From the NCBI GenBank assembly GCA_018873245.2, contig JAEMBT020000001.1, forward strand, positions 4,744,001 through 4,808,000: a stretch of 64,000 bases of DNA, read 5' to 3'. Origin of the DNA: Archegozetes longisetosus (lineage: Eukaryota > Arthropoda > Arachnida > Sarcoptiformes > Trhypochthoniidae). The notes under the pieces were generated by a model. That model saw only the letters and a program-made list of their open reading frames with translations. It did no database searches and was not told the DNA's origin. Position 1 is the first letter of the stretch; each line of letters starts with the position of its first letter. Made by a program: the position numbers and the translations under genes. Of this stretch, positions 12,003-22,710 are shown in pieces.

Positions 12003-15000
12003 ATGAAATATCGAATCCTATTTTTGATTTTGTTCAGTCTTTATAGACTTTCAAAACAAGTCGTAAGTATTTCTATCACTTAAAGTAAATCATATGAAGA
12101 AAGCTTTTGAAGATCTATTTGAACAGTCCTCACCTCAGACTTAGAATCAAATTTCAATAGGTTAAATGTGAAAGGTAGTGAAACTGTTTCATTGTTTCAA
12201 AAGTTAAAATACAGAAGTATTTTATTTATCTAACAACCAAATTTTATGTGTTATCTATAAATAATTCGATATCAATTTTAAAATATGTGTTTGATTTTTG
12301 CCAAATATTCACTCATTCTAATATTATTATCTTCAAGATTGAATCAAAATGTTTAAGCATTCCGACAACAACCTTTCAAAGTCTGGCAAATTCATCAATA
12401 GTTCAGACGTAACCAGGACGGGTGGTAGCTCTGGTTATAACAGAGAAATATTTTAATTTATTAAATGAATAATATGTTATTGATGCGACTTTCTGTTCCC
12501 TTTAAAAATCTCAAAACGTTTGAGCCATTCAACAAAGTTTGGTTTATCTCATACCTTGAAGGTTGATATGAATAAAGAAGTGATTATCTATCCATAAAAT
12601 ATTATGAGATCTGAAATTTTAAAATTATTTATTCTCAGCATAAGCACTATCACTTGAGATAGGTCTTCCAAAGCTTTCGTCATAATATGTAGTTTTCTAA
12701 GGTTGTTCTTATTTTATTCAACACATCTCCAATAAGCAGAGCGTGTCAGAAATCACTGTTAACAACGAGCCCTCAATAATATTTTCTGCAGTATTTAATG
12801 AATCTCGTTATAGAGCTTTATTTATTGATGAAATAAGTAATTTTTGGAAACAGAACTTCAGTCAAATATCATGTATCGAAGAGACCAAAGAATACATCGA
12901 ACGAAACTATATTATCCAAATAGATTACAGTTTAAGAGAAAATTCTATTCTATGGACAACATTTAACTCTCGAGACTTTTCACTACATAGAACACCATTT
13001 AATAGCAATATAATTAATAATGAAAGTTTTACCCCAACAAAAATATGGGTGTCTCGACGAGATTATTACTTCAGTTTCGATTGGATCCATAATTTGATAT
13101 ATCATAACATTCAACATGAAGTTCTTGTCGGACATATAAGTCAAATGGATAGAAGGCACAAAATTCTGGAATCAGACGAGAATATAATTAGCGTTACTGT
13201 AAATCCAATCGATTCCTTAATATTTTGGTCAGAATATTCAGGTTTTATTAACAGTAGCTATAGTAACGGCAAGAGTAGAATAATGAGAGCCAATCAGGAT
13301 GGGACAGAAATCAAGCCTTTGAAAAGTTCGGATTTGGGGATAGTTTTGGTTTTGACCATTGATTATGCTATGAAAATTATTTATTGGTTCGATTCTCAAT
13401 ACAACAATATTGGATCATTTGATTTCAATGGCAATGGATTTAGAGTAAAGACTGCACCGATCGATATCGAAAGACATGGTTTTTTTCAAGGTTTCGATTT
13501 ATTCGATCGATTCATTTATTTTAATTGTAAATGTTTAAAAGATAATCTTAGAAAGATTTGTAAATTTGATACTAAAGAGTATGAGTTTTCGGAATATATT
13601 AATATTGGAAATCAAAGCCACAAATTAGGGCTGGAGTTTCGATTCATGCATAAAACACAACAGCCCGAAAGCATCAGTAGATGTCTCAACTCAAGCTGTT
13701 CTCATATATGTCTTCCAATAAATGTAACTCAATATCGATGTGTTTGTCCAGCTTTTCAACTAAATGAAACTTGTCGAGAATCAGTATGTATGTAATAGAA
13801 AATCAAATTTTTTATGGACTTTTCATGTGAATATTGGACTTGTGCCTTCTCAAATCAGTATTAAAACAAAAATCAATTAACATTAATGTCATGCTCACAT
13901 TCAAAGGGTATGAGGAAATGAGTGCGGATATAACTGAAAAGTGTCTAATACGAATTTCGTACATCTGAATGAAACTTTATTCACATATAAATGTGATCTT
14001 ATACTCGTAATCATTAACATTTCTGTTAAAAATCTAAACCAAAACTTGTATTAGTGATGTATGAATTCTTACGTTTAATGCAATATTTCAAATTTTAATA
14101 TTTCAATTTAAGTCACAAAGAGCTATGATACCAGTCCCAACTAAGTTCAAAGTTGAACTAAAATAATTAAACTGAGAGGCCTTTAATTTTCTTGATAAAA
14201 ATTATCAAATTCTTTGTAATTTTATTCTCTTATAACTATTCTATTATTTATTTCAACTCAACCTTAAATTGTCATCAATGTCTCAAAATTCTTCGAATAT
14301 TTCGATTATCCATCTTTGTATTATTTCTTAGAATGACTGAAACTACTTAGATATGTTGAGTTCGTGAGTCGAATTCAAGTTTTTATTCGAGTTTTTCAAA
14401 CTTTGTGGCAAGAGTTATATTTTAGGTTTGAAAAATTCAATAGCTCAAAACTTTTACTTTCAGTTCGAGCTTCAAGCTTGAGAGAAAGGATTCCTTATCA
14501 CTTGACTTATTTCTATTTATTCTGTTATGCATTTGCTATAATCATGCTCTAATTCAAGATCATATCGACTGAATAGACACTTTTAAAATGTACTGTTTTG
14601 TTTGCAATTATCGTAATCAGTGAAAGACTGCCTTCGATAGTGAAAATGTACAAACGTCTTATTCTTGAAAAGGCATTCTGGTTATATACACCAATTTAAT
14701 TAACTATATATTAGCTTAAAATTCTAAATTTTTTATCAAATAATTTTAATTCTCATTTAATCCATACTCAACCTGTTTCACTACATAAGGTTTCGCTAGT
14801 TGTGGAAATGCTTGTTTATTTACGAAAAATAATTAATTCTGATTTTATATTTTAAAGATCGGGTCAATCAATTCGATTGAAGACAATGACGAGAAATCAA
14901 ACGTTGTTAATCTGACGCTCACATCTTCAATAATTATTGTTATTATACTGATTACTATTGGCCTGTATCTTATCTATTATTTCAGACGACACGAAAAATT

Positions 15001-15223
15001 TACCAAAATTATAACTCATGATAATCAATTGAATAATAATGATCCAGAGAATTATGAGACTATAGAATATGGTGAGCACGAAATGATTGAACAAAGTGCG
15101 GATGTCGCTCAGAATAGACATTATTTAGAAATTCTGTCTCCGAAATATGGCATTGGAACATATACTAGTTGTTCGGAAATGAAACCGACAAACCCGATTG
15201 TAGACAGTTTGAATATGAAATGA
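12003..15223 (+). CDS. YWTD/EGF single-pass membrane protein, gene A left copy
   Basis: Exons 12,003-12,062, 12,740-13,783 and 14,858-15,223 are all phase 0 with GT-AG introns (donors GTAAGT and GTATGT), giving a 489-residue type I membrane protein. Residues 1-20 (exon 1) form a signal peptide. Exon 2 encodes an ectodomain with beta-propeller repeats resembling the LDL-receptor class B (YWTD) type (LIFWSEYS, IIYWFDSQ, MRANQDG), several N-glycosylation sites, and an EGF-like module at about 334-365 with cysteine spacing C-x4-C-x3-C-x9-C-x-C-x8-C. Exon 3 encodes a hydrophobic helix at about 390-410 followed by RRHEK and a roughly 79-residue tail with YETI and YLEI (YxxPhi-type) motifs. The ectodomain is far shorter than in LDLR/LRP proteins. 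A surface receptor or endocytic role is inferred; the ligand is unknown. Intron 1 is about 90 bp shorter than in the other copies. Intron 2 holds a relic of a second gene's first exon. Confidence 0.85.
14055..14090 (+). pseudogene. Relic of gene B signal-peptide exon (left arm)
   Basis: The sequence around 14,058 reads MYEFLRLMQ and then breaks. It matches the first exon of the B genes at 59,064 (MMYELLRLMQ) and 55,124 (MMYELL). It lies between exon 2 and exon 3 of gene A. The B ectodomain exon that should follow is missing, so exon 3 here now serves gene A only. Confidence 0.65.
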
Positions 15224-15290
15224 AAACGTCGCGGTTCTCAAGAAATGTTTCATGAGCTCTTGATAACTATTTCACTCATTTTTCTATTCG

Positions 15291-15296
15291 AATAAA
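15291..15296 (+). terminator. Polyadenylation signal AATAAA, gene A left
   Basis: AATAAA 68 bp after the stop codon at 15,223. The equivalent signal is conserved in the right arm at 17,747-17,752 (minus strand). Confidence 0.5.
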
Positions 15297-15435
15297 TAAT
15301 TTCTTTTGAATACTATTTTATCTCTGACATTTAAATACTGATTTATACTTTCTAATTCCTTTTATTTATGCATTTTTACTTTTAATTCAAACGATATTTA
15401 CGTTTAAAGACTACGAGATAATGTTCAATAAATAT

Positions 15436-15547
15436 ATGATATTTTTTATTATCATTTTATTATTTAGTGATTTAAGTTTTGGTGAATGGATACTTGATTT
15501 TTTCTGATGAATTCAATGAAAATTCATTAAATTTAACAATTTGGAAT
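15436..15547 (+). pseudogene. GH16-like exon 1 relic at the palindrome centre
   Basis: This is the inverted counterpart of the GH16-like first exon at 17,476-17,602. It reads a signal-peptide-like start and then GEW-LDF, but an extra T in a T-run shifts the frame before the conserved SDEFN. Similarity to the other arm ends at about 15,547 (after TTGGAATAAACATT). The left arm thus carries only the 5' end of the gene and cannot make the protein. Confidence 0.8.
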
Positions 15548-16463
15548 AAACATTAACACATAACCTTATCTGACAATGAGTTATTTGTAAAAGAATATAT
15601 TCCGCGAATCCTTTATTATAAATTTATTTTTCAACAAAGTAGAGCATCACTGTAATTGTATATTGATTTGAACACATATTTTGACATCTCGTCTCACTTT
15701 GAGAGATGTAAGATCATTAATTAGATGTGCTTTGAAGAGTAAAACTTTATTATTAGAGCTACGAAATTCAAGTGAAACTAAATTAACAAATGACTCAATT
15801 TAGACTTAATTTAGTAATACCGATAAAGTAAAATTTAGTAAATAATGTTAAAATATTTAACTATTTATAGGTCCAGTATTTACTATTCATCAAGATATTA
15901 GTGGCACATTTTAAGTTATTTATCCCATAAAGCTGATCTTTATGATAATGATTTAATGTAATTTTTTTTAACTTGTTTCATTTCTACGAAACTTTTTAAG
16001 TGATTATGTTAAGGGATTAAAAGTCACAATTAAAAGATATGTTATTCTGTTTCATGAATTAAAAGTTAGTTATATTATAGTTAAAGAAAATTTTTATGAC
16101 ATTTCTGGGAAGATTCTGATTAAAGATAATTTCTAGAAACTTCCCAACTTTAAGCTAGACACATATAGATTATCCTCGACTATTATTACTTTTTTGGAAA
16201 ATTGAAATCATTTTCTTCAATAATTTTTTGATAACTACATGTTAAATATTATATTTTTATTCATAAAAATAAATATTTAATAATTCAGCATACGAAACAA
16301 TTGTCTTATCAGAACAAGATCTTTTATAATAATTTCATTGTTTTCATTAAATAATTAAATACATTCTTTAATGTTTTGCTGAAAATAATTATAAACTAAT
16401 AACTTATTCTAATTATTCGGAATTTTATCTACAAATTCGTTAACCAATTCATTATTAATGTCT
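15548..16463. other. Unique palindrome spacer, no gene
   Basis: AT-rich sequence between the left-arm end and the stop codon of the GH16-like gene. It may include the 3' UTR of that gene (minus strand). I see no coding exon. Confidence 0.6.
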
Positions 16464-17602
16464 TTATTCAAGTATTTCAACGAATCTGTATTCAGGTTTT
16501 TCATATTCATAGATAAGATCATAATTTTCGTTAAGATTATGATCATTTTCATATTCAGAGAATATCATATCGTTCTGATTAAAATTACTTTTTCGTTGCC
16601 TATCGACTTTTCTTCTCATACAAATAATAACTGCTATGAATACTATCACAACAAATAACGCAAATCCTAAAATAACTAAAAGAATATTAATTCCCTCAGA
16701 TTTTTTTCCATAATTTTTCTTAAGAGTACTGTTTGAGATATCAATACATTTATCAGTCGGGAAAATCTCCAAAGAATTGTTAATGTTAGAATTCTTCCAA
16801 TAATAAACTCTGATATAATCGATATACATATACGAAGGATTACAAGAATATTCTTCAAAGGATCGGTGAGTCAAATGATCAGGAATCAATTCAAAGATAA
16901 TAAAAAAATTATCTGTGAGTAATTGTCTAATCTTATGATTAGAATATTTTACATTTTCTAAATGAAAATATTTATTAATATCTTGGATCCAGTAAATTTG
17001 ATTATTAATTTTCCAATGAATATAATCACGTCTCCATTCCATGGAAAACACATTAAAATCGTCCGAAATAAATTTATTGCAAAATGGATTGCCCTCAAAG
17101 CCAGAAAATTTTCGAAGTCCCATTGAAATTCCACTATTCATTATGAATGGGTTACCATTTAAAACATGCAATAATTGGATCCGAAGATATTGGTTCGTTA
17201 TATTTCCAACCGGTCTTAACCATATTGAAGGCTTGAATTCGTTTCCAATCTGTAGTTTGACTTTAATTTCAAACAATCCTTGATTCCAATTTTTATATTG
17301 GGTAAACATTTGAGAGCCTGTGAGTACAGTTTTGTTCTTAATAGAGCGTCGATCGGCACTCAGTCTCAAGGAACCATTGGTTAAACGAATGTTTTCTGAG
17401 AGAAATTCTGATTTTTCTGTTGTGAATTGAATTTTTAGGTGAAAATTTAGAAAATTAGAGTTCAAATTGATTCACCTGTTTTTAAAGACTGTTTATTCCA
17501 AGTTGTTAAATTTAATGAATTTTCATTGAATTCATCAGAAAAATCAAGTACCCATTCACCAAAACTTAAATCACTAAATAATAAAATAATAAAATGTTTC
17601 AT
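16464..17602 (-). CDS. Membrane-anchored GH16/beta-glucan-binding-like protein with degenerate active site
   Basis: Exons 17,476-17,602 and 16,464-17,416 (phase 1, 59-bp intron) give 359 residues. Residues 1-15 form a signal peptide, followed by EWVLDFSDEFN and LTTWN, the typical GH16 laminarinase/GNBP opening. WNQGLFEIKVK, KPSIWLRPVGN and FNVFSMEWRRDYIHWKIN also match the fold. Where active GH16 enzymes have ExDxxE, residues 121-126 read RIQLLH, so all three acids are replaced. This is likely a non-catalytic carbohydrate-binding homologue, as known for insect GNBP/beta-GRP proteins. Unlike those secreted proteins it has a membrane helix at about 286-309 and a roughly 50-residue tail with ENYDLIYEY and FVEIL. 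Those resemble ENYETIEY and YLEIL in the neighbouring YWTD/EGF proteins. It lies tail-to-tail with gene A left and upstream of gene A right on the minus strand. Confidence 0.8.
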
Positions 17603-17754
17603 ATATTTATTGAACATTATCTCGAAGTCATTTACACATAATATCGTTTGAACTAAAAGAAAAATACATGAATAAAAGAAATTAGAAGGTATAAATCAGT
17701 ATAAGTATTGAAATGTCAGAGATAAAATAGTATTCAAAAGAAACTATTTATTCT

Positions 17755-20700
17755 TCAAATAGAAAAATGAGTGAAATAGTTATCAAGAGCTAATGTAACA
17801 TTTCTTGAGAACCACGACGGTTTCATTTCCGAACAACTAGTATAGGTTCCAATGCCATATTTCGGAGACAGAATTTCTAAATAATTTCTATTCTGAGCGA
17901 CATTCGAATTTTGTTCAATCATTTCGTGCTCAATATATTCTATAGTCTCATAATTCTCTGGATAATTATTATTCAATTGACTATCATGAGTTGTAGTTTT
18001 GGCAACTTTTTCGTGTCGTCTGAAATAATAGATGAGATACAGTCCAATAGTAATCAGTACAATAACAATAATTATTGAAGATGTGAGCGTCGGATTAACA
18101 ACGTTTGGTTTCTCATCATTGTCTTCAATCGAATTGATTGACCCAATCTTCAAAATATAAAAACAAAATTACTTATTTTTCATTATAAACAAGCATTTCT
18201 ACAATTAACGAAACCTTATGTAATGAAAAAGTTTGAGTATGGATTAAATGAGAATCAAAATTATTTGATAAAAAATTTAGAATTTTAAGCTAATATACAA
18301 TTAATTAAATTGGTGTATATAACCAGAATGCCTTTTCAAGAATAAGACGTTTGTACATTTTCACTATCGTAAGCAGTCTTTCACTGATTGCAAGAATTTC
18401 AAACTAAACAGTACATTTTAAAAGTCTCTATTCAGTCGATACGATGTTTAATTATATTCTGATACCAAATTTTGTTTAGAAGTCTTCTGGTATTCGATGA
18501 AATAAGCTAAACCACTTTTTGGGTATTAGTAATTTTATTTAAGACAAAAAAAACAATTAATATACAGAGATTAGAAGTTATAAGTAAAGAACAAGGTTAA
18601 GAGACAACTTTCACGATTGTTCGGGAAGTGAAGAGTGACTGTTTTGTCACTCCTTATATACGGACAGAAGTTGTTTACAAAAATCAATGGAATTTTCCAT
18701 AAGTATTAATGTTGGTCACTAACTGACCAGCACGTACTTGATAATTGCCCTATTGCGCTATTTTTGACCCTTTTCATTCATTATTGGGGTCATCATCGCG
18801 ACTGACCCACAATTAAGGATTATCTTCTAAGAACTCATTGTGTTCTATTTATTTTCCCAAATATAGGTCATTGTGAGATCAAATCTTTGAAAACTGTATT
18901 TGATCTCACAATATCATGATTATAGCAAATGCATAACAGAATAAATAGAAATAAGTCAAGTGATTAGGAACCCTTTCTCTCAAGCTTGAAGCTCGAACTG
19001 AATGTAAAAGTCTTGAGTTATTAAATTTTCAAAACATAAAATATAATTCTTGCCACAATGTTTGAAAAACTCAAATAAAATTTGAATTCGACTCATGAAC
19101 TCAACATATCTAATTAGTTACTGTAATTCTAAGAAATAATACAAAGATGGATAACCCAAGTATTTGAAGAATTTTAAGACATAGATGATAATTTAAGGTT
19201 GAATTGAAATGAATAATAGAATAATTATATGAGAATAAAATTACAAATTGGATTGTATTGTAATATCAAAGAATTAGATAATTTTTATCAAGAAAATTAC
19301 TTAAAGGTGTCCCCATTAATTTTTTAGTTCAACTTTGAACTTAGTTGGGACTGGTATCACAGCTCTTTATGACTTAAATTGAAATATAAGTTTTTATCAC
19401 GTACAGATTTAATGCAAGGCTCGGTCTGTTTGTATGTCGGACAAACGCATCGATAATGTGTCACATTTACAGGCAAACAAAGATGAGAACATTTAGAATT
19501 AAGACATCTGTCGTCGGAATCTGGTTGTAGACTTTCATGAACAATACGAAAGTTCGGCTTGACTTTCAAATCTTTGTCTTTGATACGAATAGATTTTGAT
19601 ATATGACTATCATTCAAATCAAGTTTACAAACAGTTTTAGAAGTCGTGTCGAATTCATCACAATAGTAAAAGACATAACGATCAAACAGATCAATACCAA
19701 GAGTATAATTAACAACAACCACATTCACTGAGTCAGAAATAACTGTAAAGTGATTGCCATTAAAATCCATCGAACCGAAACTGTTGAACTGATAGTCAAA
19801 CCAGAATAGTCTGTTGTATGTGAAATCTATAGAAAGAGCATAAACTAATCCAAGACCACCTACTTTCAAACGTTTCTTTATTTTACCATCTTGATTAGAG
19901 CTCATTATTCTTGAAATTCCATAATTATGTGTATCATTAGAAATACTAGAATATTCTGACCAGAATATCAACGATTCACTTGGGTGCACATCAAAACTAC
20001 TAATGAATAGTTCAGTTTCTAAAATCTTATTCGATATATCAACGTTATTGATATTCGCCACTAATATACCCTTTGAATGTGAACATGATACTAATGTTAA
20101 TTGATTTTTGTTTCAATACTAATTCGAGAAAGCACAAGTCCAATATTCATGTGAAAAGTCCATAAATAATTAAATTTTCTATCACATACATACCGATTCT
20201 CGACAAGTTTCATTGAGGTGAAGAGTTGGACAAACACATCGATAATGAGTTACATTTATTGGTAGACATATATGAGAACAGCTCGAGTTGAGACATCTGC
20301 TGATACTTTCGGGCTGTCGTGTTTTATGCACGAATCGAAACTCCAGCCCTAATTTGTGGCTTTGATTTCCAATATTAATATATTCCGAAAACTCATACTC
20401 TTTGGTATCAAATTTACAAATCTTTCTGAGATTATCTTTTAAACATATACAATTAAAATAAATGAATCGATCGAATAAATCGAAACCTTGAAAAAAACCA
20501 TGTCTTTCGATATCGATCGGTGCAGTCTTTACTCTAAATCCATTGCCATTGAAATCAATTGATCCCATATTGTTGTATTGAGAATCGAACCAATAAATAA
20601 TTTTCATAGCATAATCAATGGTCAAAACCAAAACTATCCCCAAATCCGAACTTTTCAAAGGCTTGATTTCTGTCCCATCCTGATTGGCTCTCATTATTCT

Positions 20701-22051
20701 ACTCTTGCCGTTACTATAGCTACTGTTAATAAAACCTGAATATTCTGACCAAAATATTAAGGAATCGATTGGATTTACAGTAACGCTAATTATATTCTCG
20801 TCTGATTCCAGAATTTTGTGCCTTCTATCCATTTGACTTATATGTCCGACAAGAACTTCATGTTGAATGTTATGATATATCAAATTATGGATCCAATCGA
20901 AACTGAAGTAATAATCTCGTCGAGACACCCATATTTTTGTTGGGGTAAAACTTTCATTATTAATTATATTGCTATTAAATGGTGTTCTATGTAGTGAAAA
21001 GTCTCGAGAGTTAAATGTTGTCCATAGAATAGAATTTTCTCTTAAACTGTAATCTATTTGGATAATATAGTTTCGTTCGATGTATTCTTTGGTCTCTTCG
21101 ATACATGATATTTGACTGAAGTTCTGTTTCCAAAAATTACTTATTTCATCAATAAATAAAGCTCTATAACGAGATTCATTAAATACTGCAGAAAATATTA
21201 TTGAGGGCTCGTTGTTAACAGTGATTTCTGACACGCTCTGCTTATTGGAGATGTGTTGAATAAAATAAGAACAACCTTAGAAAACTACATATTATGACGA
21301 AAGCTTTGGAAGACCTATCTCAAGTGATAGTGCTTATGCTGAGAATAAATAATTTTAAAATTTCAGATCTCATAATATTTTATGGATAGATAATCACTTC
21401 TTTATTCATATCAACCTTCAAGGTATGAGATAAACCAAACTTTGTTGAATGGCTCAAACGTTTTGAGATTTTTAAAGGGAACAGAAAGTCGCATCAATAA
21501 CATATTATTCATTTAATAAATTAAAATATTTCTCTGTTATAACCAGAGCTACCACCCGTCCTGGTTACGTCTGAACTATTGATGAATTTGCCAGACTTTG
21601 AAAGGTTGTTGTCGGAATGCTTAAACATTTTGATTCAATCTTGAAGATAATAATATTAGAATGAGTGAATATTTGGCAAAAATCAAACACATATTTTAAA
21701 ATTGATATCGAATTATTTATAGATAACACATAAAATTTGGTTGTTAGATAAATAAAATACTTCTGTATATTAACTTTTGAATATAAAAGTCCCCTTGGAC
21801 ATTATTTATTCCAACTTAGCTCAAGAAAAAGTGGTAGTGCTTGTTATGTTTAAACGATTTGATGAAACAATTTCACTACCTTTCACATTTAACCTATAGA
21901 AATTTGATGCTAAGTCTGAGGTGAGGACTGTTAAAATAGATCTTCAAAAGCTTTCTTCATATGATTTACTTTAAGTGATAGAAATACTTACGACTTGTTT
22001 TGAAAGTCTATAAAGACTGAACAAAATCAAAAATATGATACGATATTTCAT
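17755..22051 (-). CDS. YWTD/EGF single-pass membrane protein, gene A right copy
   Basis: Exons 21,992-22,051, 20,194-21,237 and 17,755-18,147 (minus strand) give about 498 residues with the same phases and domains as the left copy. The first 220 or so residues encoded by exon 2 are identical to the left copy. About nine differences cluster in the last third, some in and around the EGF module. Exon 3 keeps the membrane helix, YETI and YLEI. A deletion of about 40 bp after SCSEMKP removes the original stop and adds a different C-terminus (ending NYFTHFSI). Intron 2 is 2 kb long because it contains a partial B exon (19,405-20,085) and a solo LTR. Splicing of exon 2 directly to exon 3 is assumed; inclusion of the B piece would also keep phase and should be tested. 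Confidence 0.8.
18460..18910 (-). mobile_element. Solo LTR inserted in right arm only
   Basis: A 451-bp block with TG...CA ends is absent from the matching site in the left arm (between about 14,546 and 14,549). On the minus strand it has a TATATAAGG promoter-like box (about 18,652-18,660) and AATAAA (18,535-18,540) in the order expected of an LTR. The flanking 5-mers TATTC and ATATC are imperfect, so the target duplication has diverged or is misplaced by a base or two. There is no internal retrotransposon sequence. The superfamily cannot be assigned. Confidence 0.65.
19405..20085 (-). pseudogene. Partial B-type ectodomain exon in right-arm intron
   Basis: This carries the C-terminal two thirds of a YWTD/EGF ectodomain exon: LIFWSEYS, RLFWFDYQ, GSMDFNGNHF, then the EGF-like module with all six cysteines. 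It ends at a donor-like GTACGT (19,404-19,399). It is closer to the B genes at 53.9-55.1 and 60.7-61.7 kb (SMDFNG, QPDSD-RCLNS) than to gene A. Its own signal-peptide exon and the first third of the ectodomain are missing, yet the remaining frame is open for about 680 bp. It may be a dead remnant or an in-frame cassette of the surrounding gene. Confidence 0.7.
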
Positions 22052-22710
22052 TTTCGAGAATAAAACTAAATTTATTCTAAGAATGACGCTTTCAAGTTCA
22101 ACGATTTGACACTTTAACAATAAAATATGTGTAAAAGCCAAATTTCTAATAAGGTTAACTTAATGAATTTTGTGATTATCTTTTCAGAATGTGTGAGTAC
22201 TTTCAATACAATATGTGTGATCCTATTTATTCAGATGTTATCAGAGTTATTAGAATTATGTTACACTTACAGGATGTCGATGTGGAAATTCGTAAAGAGT
22301 CGACTTCGTCAAAGTCTAATACCCGCCGTAACATCTACTTTCAGAATTATTAAAAAATTCGAGATGTAAACTTATCGGATTGAAGAGAACATTTTCCTAT
22401 AATTCGACGACTTTCGAAAAAGGGTCCCCAAATTTTTCAGTCCTGAAAGATAATATAGATTGACAACACAATGATTGTTTCTCGGCATGAATATGTTTGC
22501 ATTTATGAGTAAATGTGTAGTTTAGTTTAGTTTTATTTGGTTCATATATTCCAATTACATAAAACAATAACTTGAAGTGAACCATATCAATGAAGATGGT
22601 TGAAAATGATATCCACTCAATTAATAATCAGATCATAAATTAATTTTTAAATATTTGAGTCAGTTATGGATTGACAAGTCTTATTTTAAACATGTTTTTT
22701 GGACATACGA

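Larger units (their letters stand above)
6261..15547 (+). repeat. Left arm of a large imperfect palindrome
   Basis: The arm pairs in inverted orientation with 17,490-28,604. Anchor pairs I can read directly are exon 3 of the cuticle-like gene (6,272-6,663 with 27,780-28,595), the foldback element (8,770-9,434 with 25,093-25,757), gene A exon 2 (12,740-13,783 with 20,194-21,237), and GH16 exon 1 (15,436-15,547 with about 17,490-17,602). The left arm is shorter because it lacks several insertions and carries deletions. Outer similarity stops at about 6,261, inside the second intron of the cuticle-like gene. Confidence 0.93.

Noticed and set aside
14927..15121. Minus-strand hydrophobic 64-codon frame
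   Set aside because: Antisense shadow of the membrane exon of gene A left.
15029..15223. Stand-alone 64-codon gene on the plus strand
   Set aside because: It is the end of exon 3 of gene A left, open through the membrane helix and tail; an internal Met is not the start.
16458..16858. Small frames overlapping the GH16-like gene on both strands
   Set aside because: Shadows of the real minus-strand exon, with no motifs of their own.
17041..17283. 80-codon plus-strand frame
   Set aside because: Antisense to GH16-like exon 2.
18460..18470. Copia-type primer-binding site (TTGGTATCA on the minus strand)
   Set aside because: It falls at the very end of the LTR itself, inside the TG...CA boundary, and no internal element follows.
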